The notes under the pieces: model-generated
What the model was told of the DNA's origin: nothing
Database searches by the model: none
What the model saw: only the letters and a program-made list of their open reading frames with translations
Program-made: the position numbers and the translations under genes
Part shown: positions 30,787 through 38,023 of the stretch, in pieces
Layout: the number at the start of each line of letters is the position of its first letter
Numbering within the stretch: the stretch's first letter is position 1
Source of the DNA: Alistipes sp.
GTDB lineage: Bacteria > Bacteroidota > Bacteroidia > Bacteroidales > Rikenellaceae
Length of the DNA stretch: 41,227 nt
NCBI GenBank assembly: GCA_017555695.1
Contig: JAFZFX010000040.1
Location: forward strand, 1 to 41,227
Direction: 5' to 3'

Positions 30787-32523
30787 TTACTCTGCCTTCT
30801 GGGCGTCGATCCAAGCCTTCACCTCGCCAGTGGCCAGACCCAGCTTGTTCTTCTTGTTGAAGCCGCAGAGGTCGTTGAAGAGCTTGCCGCCACCGTTAGC
30901 CGCAGTGTTGCGGAACGACTCAACGGTGATGTAACCCATCTTCTGGATAGGCTCAACCCACTCGGCGGGGATGCCAGCCTCGGTGTAGAGTGCAGCATCG
31001 TCGGCCACAACCTTCTTCTCGGGGCGCATTGTCGGGAAGAACAATACATCCTGAATCGAGGGCTGGTTGAGCATAAACATCGTAAGACGGTCGATACCGA
31101 TACCCATACCCGAGCAAGAGGGCATACCATACTCCAGCGCACGCACGAAGTCCATATCGATGAACATCGCCTCGTCGTCGCCCTTCTCCGAGAGCTTCAA
31201 CTGCTCCTGGAAGCGCTCCAGCTGGTCGATGGGGTCGTTCAACTCTGAGTAGGCGTTACACAACTCCTTACCGTTCACGAACAACTCGAAACGCTCTGTC
31301 AAATCCTGGTTGTCGCGATGACGCTTACACAAGGGTGACATCTCGCGGGGGTAGTCGCAGATGAATGTGGGCTGAATCAAATCCTCCTCGCAGTACTGAC
31401 CGAAGATGGCGTCGATAAGCTTGCCCTTACCCATAGTGTCGTCAATCTCGACATTCAGGCGCTGGCACGCCTCACGCAACTGCTCCTCTGACTGACCTGT
31501 GATGTCGTAGCCTGTCTTCTCCAGGATGGCATCGGTCATTGTGAGGCGGCGGAAGGGAGCCTTGAACGAGATCTGCTTGCCGTCAATCTCCAACTCTGTG
31601 GTGCCGTTTGTAGCCATTGCTACGCGCTCCAACATCTTCTCGGTGAACGACATCATCCACTTGTAGTCCTTGTATGCTACATAAATCTCCATACAAGTGA
31701 ACTCGGGGTTGTGAGTGCGGTCCATACCCTCGTTGCGGAAGTTCTTGCCGAACTCATATACACCGTCGAAGCCACCCACGATCAGGCGCTTGAGGTAGAG
31801 CTCGGTAGCGATTCGCATATAGAAATCGGTGTCGAGTGCGTTGTGGTGAGTGATGAAGGGACGAGCCGATGCACCACCGGGGATGGGCTGCAGAATGGGT
31901 GTCTCCACCTCCACATAACCATGCTCGTTGAAGAACTCGCGCATAGTGGCCATAATCTTGGCACGCTTAACGAATACCTCGCGCACATGGGGGTTAACCA
32001 CCAAATCAACATAACGCTGACGGTAGCGTACCTCGGGGTCAGTCAAGACATCAAACTGCTTGCCGTCCTTCTCCTTCACGATGGGCAGGGGACGGATTGA
32101 CTTCGAGATTACGGTGAACTTCTGGCAGTGTACTGACTTCTCGCCACTGTTTGTGATGAAGGCAAAACCCTCTACGCCGATGAAGTCGCCGATGTCGAGC
32201 AACTTCTTGAATACGGTGTTGTAGAGCGTGGGGTCGCCCTCGGGGCATATATCGTCACGACGGATATACACCTGTATACGGCCCGTATGGTCCTGCAACT
32301 CGAAGAACGAGGCGCTACCCATAATACGGCGGCTCATAATTCGGCCCGCGATGCGTACCGAAGCATATTGTTCTTTGTTCTCCTCCGTCAGATTGTTGGC
32401 AATCTCGGCTGCTGTAGCCGTTACATCAAACATCTCGGCAGGGTAGGGCTCGATGCCCATCTCGCGCAGTGCCGCGAGTGACTTTCGTCGCAAAACTTCT
32501 TGTTCGCTGAGTTCCATACTCAT
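30787..32523 (-). CDS. lysS: Lysyl-tRNA synthetase (class II)
   Basis: 578-aa cytoplasmic enzyme charging tRNA-Lys. An N-terminal OB-fold anticodon-binding domain (about 55-150, IAGRIMSRRIMGSASFFELQ) precedes the class II catalytic core. Motif 2 is visible as FRNEGMDRTHNPEFTCMEIY and motif 3 as GMGIGIDRLTM. A C-terminal extension of about 80 residues after motif 3 is typical of Bacteroidetes LysRS. An alternative start two codons later (MELSEQE, 32517) is equally good. A TAttTTTG -7 motif lies 32 nt upstream. No riboswitch is seen in the leader. Confidence 0.96.
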   Translation of the reverse strand: MSMELSEQEVLRRKSLAALREMGIEPYPAEMFDVTATAAEIANNLTEENKEQYASVRIAGRIMSRRIMGSASFFELQDHTGRIQVYIRRDDICPEGDPTLYNTVFKKLLDIGDFIGVEGFAFITNSGEKSVHCQKFTVISKSIRPLPIVKEKDGKQFDVLTDPEVRYRQRYVDLVVNPHVREVFVKRAKIMATMREFFNEHGYVEVETPILQPIPGGASARPFITHHNALDTDFYMRIATELYLKRLIVGGFDGVYEFGKNFRNEGMDRTHNPEFTCMEIYVAYKDYKWMMSFTEKMLERVAMATNGTTELEIDGKQISFKAPFRRLTMTDAILEKTGYDITGQSEEQLREACQRLNVEIDDTMGKGKLIDAIFGQYCEEDLIQPTFICDYPREMSPLCKRHRDNQDLTERFELFVNGKELCNAYSELNDPIDQLERFQEQLKLSEKGDDEAMFIDMDFVRALEYGMPSCSGMGIGIDRLTMFMLNQPSIQDVLFFPTMRPEKKVVADDAALYTEAGIPAEWVEPIQKMGYITVESFRNTAANGGGKLFNDLCGFNKKNKLGLATGEVKAWIDAQKAE

Positions 32524-32554
32524 AAATAGTCTGTTTTTTGAATTTTATTTGGTG

Positions 32555-32562
32555 CAAAAATA
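32555..32562 (-). promoter_or_regulatory. Bacteroidetes -7 element for lysS
   Basis: The minus strand reads TATTTTTG, matching TAnnTTTG, 32 nt upstream of the lysS start. Confidence 0.55.
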
Positions 32563-33002
32563 CAATAAAGCCCGTGAAATTCAAAATTACCAATTCAAAA
32601 TTCAAGATTATTTAAGGTATAGACTGCCCTTTTTGGCCAGTTTGGACCAAAAAGTAATTCAAAATCAAGAATTAAAAATTCAAAATGGGATTAATCTCCT
32701 ACTTACGGCGGTGGGATGAGATTGATTAGCGAGATAAGTCACCTCACTATAAAAGACACCTTAGGTGTCCACCTTTTGGCCCACAAAAGGTGGCGCCAAA
32801 ATGGGCGCGGTGACAAGTTTTCGGGGTCGGTGCTTGCCGTCGGTAAAACGGACGCCTACGCGCTTTTACTGCGTGAAAAGTTATCCGTTTCTTAACCCTC
32901 CGTCTGCGCACCGCCCTCCGTCCGAAAACTTGCCTGCCGCGGTTGGGCTGCGCACCACTAAATTTGTCATTGCGAGAGCCTTCGTTCCACTCTTCGCAAT
33001 GA
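32563..33002. repeat. Repeat-mosaic spacer upstream of lysS
   Basis: No gene is supported. AATTCAAAATT linkers are at about 32577-32605 and 32650-32685. A CGGCGGTGGGATGAGATTGATTAGCGAG module is at 32704-32754, the structured repeat copy 4 at 32755-32956, and a GTCATTGCGA/TCGCAATGAC hairpin at 32965-33003. The plus-strand open frame 32765-33049 is a repeat translation. Confidence 0.8.
32755..32956 (-). repeat. Structured ~200-bp dispersed repeat, copy 4
   Basis: The end hairpin is GACACC-TTA-GGTGTC (32755-32769), not the GGCATC/GATGCC of copies 1 and 2: two base pairs changed in both arms. Stem 32769-32778/32784-32793 and pseudoknot GCCCA (32779-32783)/TGGGC (32802-32806) match copies 1 and 2. 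On the minus strand the end hairpin is followed by TTTTATAG. Confidence 0.85.
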
Positions 33003-33039
33003 CAAAAAAAACTGCTGGCCGTTGGAGCGGTCAGCAGTT
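33003..33039 (-). terminator. Terminator of the hexuronate operon
   Basis: AACTGCTG (33010-33017) pairs with CAGCAGTT (33032-33039). On the minus strand the stem is followed by a run of eight T. Confidence 0.8.
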
Positions 33040-33079
33040 GAATGGTTAATCAGCAGTGTGAAATGCTAAATCGTATTCT

Positions 33080-34279
33080 CTAATAGAAAACCGAGTTAAA
33101 AAACTCCTTCATTTGCTTTGCGTAGGGAACGCCATACTTCGCAAATGTATCCTTTGTCTGCTGGTCGGGCTTCCAGTCGAAGAAGGCGTGACCACCACCC
33201 TCAACCATCACCAATACAGCCTTGTGACCCTTAGCCTCGAGTGCCTTCACATAGGCCTGGCAGGGCTCGGGCTTGATGAGGTTATCCTTTGTGCCGAGTA
33301 CTTGGAACTGCGCCACGGGGCGTGATGAAGCAGCCTGCACATTCTCGATGGGGGCAACTGCCTTCTTGGCATCGTCAGCGAGGTCGCGCACGAAGTAACC
33401 GAGTGTCGCCACATCGAACACACCATAGCTGGGAGCCGCCGCCTTGATAGCCTTCAGGCTCTCGCGTGCCTGCGCTGTAGTCATACCTGCGGGCATATAT
33501 GTGGGCTTGAATTCGTAAACGCCATCCTTCACGCCGAAGCCGCCGTCACCGATGCGCTCAACGAGTGTAGCCATCGAAGCCGAGAGGTGGCCACCTGCGC
33601 TGTCGCCTGTCACGGCCAGACGAGTGCCGTCCATACCGTACTCTGCGGCGTGCTCCTGGATGTGGAGAATCGCACCGTAGCAATCCTCAATCAGGTTGGC
33701 CATCGTTACGGGAGTCTCGTCGCCGTCGCCCTTGTTAATCCAGCGGTAGTCGATGCTGCAAACGACATACTTGCCATCGTTGATAAGCTCGCGTGCCAGA
33801 CCACGCATAATATCCTCAGTATTAGACGACCAGCCACCGCCGTGGATGATAATCACACCGGGCAGATTCTTCGCTCCGTTGGGGATGAATACATCATATT
33901 TCAGGGGCTTCACGCCAGGCTTTGCATATACCACATCCTGAATTGTGCGGTAGCCCTCCAGACGCCACGGCTCAACGAACGATGCACCGATTGACATATC
34001 TTTGTCGGCTGTCACCTCGAAGATGGGGTACATACGCTCGTCGTAGGGCATCCAGCCTGAACGGGTGTATGCGCTGTCGAATACCCAACCCGCATCGGGA
34101 GTGGCTACGACCTTCAATGTTGTGCCCTTTGCCACCACGCCATCAGCGGGCAGTTCGGGGGTTACTATCACCTTGCCGTGGGGCGAATCCTGCAGTTTTA
34201 CTTTTACGGTCTCCTGTGCCGAAGCCGTTGCGCCAATGCCGAGAGTTGCGGCCAGCGCGAGTAGATTAAAAAGTTTCAT
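33080..34279 (-). CDS. Secreted alpha/beta-hydrolase (esterase-like)
   Basis: 399-aa exported protein with signal peptide MKLFNLLALAATLGIGATASAQ. Residues about 24-102 form a small beta domain resembling bacterial InlB B-type repeats (GTTLKVVATPDAGWVFDS). The hydrolase domain has the oxyanion HGGGW (146-150), Ser227 in GDSAGG, and probable triad partners Asp332 (GTKDNLI) and His364 (GGGHAFFDW). This is the hormone-sensitive-lipase/BD-FAE type; many such proteins deacylate plant polysaccharides. It lies 30 nt after mannonate dehydratase, so a role in removing acyl or feruloyl groups from uronate-containing glycans is reasonable but inferred. Confidence 0.85.
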   Translation of the reverse strand: MKLFNLLALAATLGIGATASAQETVKVKLQDSPHGKVIVTPELPADGVVAKGTTLKVVATPDAGWVFDSAYTRSGWMPYDERMYPIFEVTADKDMSIGASFVEPWRLEGYRTIQDVVYAKPGVKPLKYDVFIPNGAKNLPGVIIIHGGGWSSNTEDIMRGLARELINDGKYVVCSIDYRWINKGDGDETPVTMANLIEDCYGAILHIQEHAAEYGMDGTRLAVTGDSAGGHLSASMATLVERIGDGGFGVKDGVYEFKPTYMPAGMTTAQARESLKAIKAAAPSYGVFDVATLGYFVRDLADDAKKAVAPIENVQAASSRPVAQFQVLGTKDNLIKPEPCQAYVKALEAKGHKAVLVMVEGGGHAFFDWKPDQQTKDTFAKYGVPYAKQMKEFFNSVFY

Positions 34280-34309
34280 AGTGTTCCTATTTTTTTTAGT
34301 TAGTTTTCT

Positions 34310-35491
34310 CTATTTGTTGTCGCCGTAGAGTGACATTGCGATACCCATCTCCAGACCTCGCAACTCGGCCAGTCCGCGCATACGGCCGTAGCACGAATAG
34401 CCAGGGTTTGAGTGGCGATTCAGGTCATCGCACATCTGGTGTCCGTGGTCGGGACGCATAGGTATGCTTCGGCCCTGACGCTGCTGAATCTCCAAAAAGG
34501 CCTTCATCACTTCGTACATCGGTACATCGCCCTCCAAGTGGTTATCCTCCTGGAAGTTACCCTCTGCGTCACGGCGTGTTGAGCGCAGGTGAACAAAGCC
34601 CACTCTGTCGCCAAATTCGCGCATCATCGCGGGCAGGTCATTGTCACCGCGCACACCAAACGAACCCGTGCAGAGGCAGAGGCCGTTCGAACGGTTGGGC
34701 ACCGTCTCGATGAGTCGGCGGAAGTCCTCGGCAGTCGATAGAATTCGGGGCAGACCCAATATCGGATAGGGCGGGTCGTCGGGGTGGATAACCATCTCCA
34801 CACCGCACTCGTCAGCCACGGGGCAAATCTCGCTCAAGAAGTAGATTAGGTTCTCGCGCAGACGCTCGGCGTCAATATCCTTGTAGCGGTCGAGCGCCTC
34901 CTGGAACTGCTCCACCGTGAAGCTCTCCTCCGAGCCAGGCAAGCCCGCTATCATATTGCGTGTCAGGCGTTCACGCTCCTCTGCGGTCATCTGCTCATAG
35001 CGCGCCAGAGCCTTCGCCTTCTCCTCGGCTGTGTACTCCTGCTCGGCGGCGGGGCGCCTCAAGATGTAGAGGTCGAAAGCCATAAAGGCCGCACGCTCAA
35101 AGCGCAGCGCACGCGAGCCATCCTCCACCTCGTAGGCCAGGTCGGTGCGAGTCCAATCCAGCACGGGCATAAAGTTGTAGGTCACGCACTTAATGCCGCA
35201 CTCGGCAAGGTTGCGCAGCGAGAGCTTGTAGTTGTCGATATATTTCTGAAAGTCACCCGTTTGGGTCTTGATGTGTTCGTGTACGGGGACGCTCTCCACA
35301 ACGCTCCATACCAAGCCCTTCTCGGCGATAATCTGCTGGCGCTTGCTTATCTCCTCTACGCTCCACACCTCGCCGTTGGGGATGTGGTGCAGGGCGTGAA
35401 CGATGTCGGTAGCTCCCGCCTGGCGGATGTTGTCGAGCGACACGGGGTCGTTGGGGCCATACCAGCGCCACGATTGTTTGCACAGATACAT
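34310..35491 (-). CDS. uxuA: Mannonate dehydratase
   Basis: 393-aa cytoplasmic TIM-barrel enzyme dehydrating D-mannonate to 2-keto-3-deoxygluconate in the glucuronate pathway (EC 4.2.1.8). The start is the ATG at 35491 ([19 protein letters not shown]), where family similarity begins; the open frame extends upstream into the SDR gene. Metal-site candidates are visible in order: [17 protein letters not shown] (His), [15 protein letters not shown] (Cys), VGFVHLRST (His) and MRPDHGHQM (Asp, His). Length matches E. coli UxuA. It is preceded by the SDR gene at 13 nt and followed by the hydrolase at 30 nt. Confidence 0.93.
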   Translation of the reverse strand: MYLCKQSWRWYGPNDPVSLDNIRQAGATDIVHALHHIPNGEVWSVEEISKRQQIIAEKGLVWSVVESVPVHEHIKTQTGDFQKYIDNYKLSLRNLAECGIKCVTYNFMPVLDWTRTDLAYEVEDGSRALRFERAAFMAFDLYILRRPAAEQEYTAEEKAKALARYEQMTAEERERLTRNMIAGLPGSEESFTVEQFQEALDRYKDIDAERLRENLIYFLSEICPVADECGVEMVIHPDDPPYPILGLPRILSTAEDFRRLIETVPNRSNGLCLCTGSFGVRGDNDLPAMMREFGDRVGFVHLRSTRRDAEGNFQEDNHLEGDVPMYEVMKAFLEIQQRQGRSIPMRPDHGHQMCDDLNRHSNPGYSCYGRMRGLAELRGLEMGIAMSLYGDNK

Positions 35492-35504
35492 AACTGCTCG
35501 ATTT

Positions 35505-36317
35505 TTAGATTGAAAAAGCATCAAAACCACCATCCACTACGGTCAGCGTGCCTGTCACGAACTTCGAGGCGTCGGATGCCAGCCACTGCAGTGTGCCGAG
35601 CAGCTCCTCGGGCTCGCCGAATCGCTTGAACGGAGTGTGTGCAATGATGGTCTCGGCACGGGGTGTGAGTGAGCCGTCGGGGTTGGTCAAAAGGTCGCGG
35701 TTCTGGTTGGTCAAGAGGAAGCCAGGGGCAACCGCATTCACGCGCAGTCCCTCACCAAACTTCAGCGCCAACTCGCCGCACATATACTTGGTCCAATTTA
35801 TCACCGCAGCCTTCGCCACGCCGTAGCCAGCCACGCGTGTCAGTGGGCGCAGTGCCGCCTCCGAGGCGATGTTGATTATCGAGCCCGACTTCTGCTCGGC
35901 CATAGCCTTGACGAATACCATCGTGGGGAGAATCGTGCCAAAAAGGTTGAGCTCCACCACCTGCTTCACGGCGTCGATATCGAGGTCGAAGATGGTCTTA
36001 TCGGGCGGAACGGTTGCGGCAGCCTGGTTGCCTCCCGCGCCGTTAATCAGCACATCGATGCGGCCATAAGTTGTCATTACAGTCTGGTAAACCTGCTCCA
36101 GCTGCTCCTTGTCTAATACATTGCACTCCAAGAAAATAGCCTCACCGCCTGCGGCGCGTGCCTCGGCCTCCTGACGGCGACCTACCTCGGCGTTGCGACC
36201 CAGAATTACTACCTTGGCACCCTGCTCGGCAAAGTGCTCGACCATCGATTGTCCCAAGATGCCCGTAGCACCCGTGATGACAATGACCTTGTTCTCGACC
36301 GTAAAGAGATTTTTCAT
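35505..36317 (-). CDS. SDR oxidoreductase, probable fructuronate/mannonate reductase
   Basis: 270-aa short-chain dehydrogenase: NAD(P) motif TGATGILG (15-22), NNAG equivalent INGAGG (91-96), and catalytic Ser152, Tyr165 and Lys169 in YGVAK. Bacteroides-type hexuronate loci use an SDR in place of the long-chain UxuB to convert D-fructuronate to D-mannonate. Placement directly before uxuA strongly supports that role. A gluconate-5-dehydrogenase-like activity is the main alternative. First gene of a three-gene minus-strand operon with a promoter at 36444-36474. Confidence 0.85.
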   Translation of the reverse strand: MKNLFTVENKVIVITGATGILGQSMVEHFAEQGAKVVILGRNAEVGRRQEAEARAAGGEAIFLECNVLDKEQLEQVYQTVMTTYGRIDVLINGAGGNQAAATVPPDKTIFDLDIDAVKQVVELNLFGTILPTMVFVKAMAEQKSGSIINIASEAALRPLTRVAGYGVAKAAVINWTKYMCGELALKFGEGLRVNAVAPGFLLTNQNRDLLTNPDGSLTPRAETIIAHTPFKRFGEPEELLGTLQWLASDASKFVTGTLTVVDGGFDAFSI

Positions 36318-36443
36318 ACTTTTATTAAGTTTTTCGTTTTTTTTGTTCTAATTTAGGCTTTGTTAGGCGGGGTGTTCTTCGCTGTGAATCAGCTCGCTCC
36401 CAGCGTGTGGGTGCCTAGCGAAGGACGCAAGTCGCACCGATAA

Positions 36444-36474
36444 CAAAATTAAGAATTTTCTATCATTTTACCAA
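36444..36474 (-). promoter_or_regulatory. Promoter of the SDR-uxuA-hydrolase operon
   Basis: The minus strand reads TAATTTTG (36444-36451), a TAnnTTTG match, with TTG (36472-36474) 20 nt upstream as -33. Leader of about 125 nt. Confidence 0.6.
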
Positions 36475-36642
36475 GCCTCGCAGGCTAAAATTTCAGGCCT
36501 CGGGCAAAATGGTTTTTCCGACGGAGCGTGACGAAAATATGGGTTACGAGTTTTGGACGCTGTAGAATGGCGCAGATGTGTAATCTTTATTCCCCACGAA
36601 ATGCAATATCATACCTCTTTTATTTTGTAGAACAAAAATAAA

Positions 36643-36696
36643 GTCGTAATTTTATACCGAATTTTGAGAAAATGGCTACGAACATTTTTTTACGAC
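36643..36696 (+). promoter_or_regulatory. Inverted repeat upstream of the 3-keto module
   Basis: GTCGTAA (36643-36649) and TTACGAC (36690-36696) are exact inverse complements 40 nt apart, ending 30 nt before the ATG at 36727. It could be a leader hairpin or a regulator site. Confidence 0.35.
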
Positions 36697-36726
36697 AATT
36701 TATTTAACCGTTAAAATAATAAATTT

Positions 36727-38007
36727 ATGGCTATTAACAGAAAAGATTTCCTTAAATCTCTGGGAGGATTAGCAGCGCTGACTATTGTTCCGCGTCACGT
36801 CCTCGGAGGCCCCGGTCACATTGCTCCTAACGACCAGTTGACCAAGGGTATCATCGGTATGGGTGGTATCGGTTTCAGTGCAAACCACTTCTCAAGCAAC
36901 GAGCAGTGCCGCTTGGTTGCAATGTGTGATGTGGACAGCAACCACCTCAACAACGGTATCACTCGCGCCAAGAGCGAGTTGGGTGAGACCGTAAAGGGCT
37001 ATCACCTCTATCGTGACCTTATCAACGACCCCAATGTGGATGTTGTACACATCGCTACACCTCCCCACTGGCACGGTATTATGGCCGTTGAGGCTGCCAA
37101 GGCTGGTAAGGATATCTGGTGCGAGAAGCCTATGACTCGTACTATCGGCGAGGGTAAGAAGGTAATGGAGGCAGTTCGCCAGAATGGCCGTATCTTCCGT
37201 CTGAACACTTGGTTCCGTTTCAAGGATACATTCTACGGTTTGGGTACTACAGTAGCTCCCCTGAAGAAGTTGGTTGATAGCGGTCTGCTGGGTTGGCCTT
37301 TGAAGGTTACAATCTCTGGCGGTACTGGTTTCGCTTGGAAGTTCTTCTGGGTAGGTAAGGAGAACTTGGTAGAGCAGCCCGTTCCCAAGAACCTCGACTA
37401 CGATTTGTGGTTGGGTCCGGCTCCCTACAAGCCCTACAACGAGCACCGTACACACCAGACATTCCGTGGTTACTGGGATTACGATGGTGGTGGTCTGGGC
37501 GATATGGGTCAGCACTACATCGACCCTGTACAGTACATCTTGGGTAAGGACAACACATCTCCCGTTAAGGTTGAGGTTGATGCTCCCCAGCAGCACCCCG
37601 ATGCAATCGGTACATGGCGTAAGGTTGTTTACACTTACGACGACGGTTGCCAGATTATCCTCGAGGGTGAGGGTCACGAGACTCCCAATGGTCCCTACAT
37701 CGAGGGTCCCAACGGTTGCGTTTACAAGAGCTTCGAGTGTACTATCCCCAACATCATGAACAAGCTCAACGAGTTCCCCGATCCCGAGCCTCAGAACACC
37801 GACTTCATCAAGTGTATCCACACTCGTGAGAAGTTCGCGTTGAACGAGATCAACGGTTTCCGTTCATCTACAATCGTGAATATGGGTCTTTGCGCTTTGC
37901 GCTTGAACCGTACATTGGAGTTCGACCCCGTGAAACTGCAGTTTGTTAATGACGACGCCGCAAATGCGCTTATCGACCAGCCTATGCGTGCTCCGTGGAA
38001 AATCTAA
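36727..38007 (+). CDS. Gfo/Idh/MocA family oxidoreductase (exported type)
   Basis: 426-aa NAD(P)-dependent oxidoreductase. The N-terminus MAINRKDFLKSLGGLAALTIVPRHVLGG is Tat-like, with Arg-Lys in place of the usual Arg-Arg. The Rossmann motif GIIGMGGIGF is at 41-50, the family signature EKP at 133-135, and GGGLGDMGQHYID (about 254-266) supplies the catalytic histidine region. The next gene, 16 nt on, encodes a DUF1080 domain. This pairing matches 3-keto-glycoside systems, where the dehydrogenase oxidises a glycoside at C3 before eliminative cleavage. Substrate is not determinable. GH109 activity was considered but is not supported by motif. Confidence 0.87.
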   Translation: MAINRKDFLKSLGGLAALTIVPRHVLGGPGHIAPNDQLTKGIIGMGGIGFSANHFSSNEQCRLVAMCDVDSNHLNNGITRAKSELGETVKGYHLYRDLINDPNVDVVHIATPPHWHGIMAVEAAKAGKDIWCEKPMTRTIGEGKKVMEAVRQNGRIFRLNTWFRFKDTFYGLGTTVAPLKKLVDSGLLGWPLKVTISGGTGFAWKFFWVGKENLVEQPVPKNLDYDLWLGPAPYKPYNEHRTHQTFRGYWDYDGGGLGDMGQHYIDPVQYILGKDNTSPVKVEVDAPQQHPDAIGTWRKVVYTYDDGCQIILEGEGHETPNGPYIEGPNGCVYKSFECTIPNIMNKLNEFPDPEPQNTDFIKCIHTREKFALNEINGFRSSTIVNMGLCALRLNRTLEFDPVKLQFVNDDAANALIDQPMRAPWKI

Positions 38008-38023
38008 TTAACCAAAAAACGAG

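Larger units (their letters stand above)
36318..36726. other. Divergent regulatory spacer
   Basis: No gene. It holds the SDR promoter (36444-36474) and an inverted repeat GTCGTAA/TTACGAC upstream of the oxidoreductase. The 60 nt before the Gfo/Idh/MocA ATG are very AT-rich. None of the window's dispersed repeats occur here. Confidence 0.6.

Noticed and set aside
32524-32562. Lysine riboswitch or T-box ahead of lysS
   Set aside because: The leader between the -7 motif and the start is only about 32 nt, too short for either.
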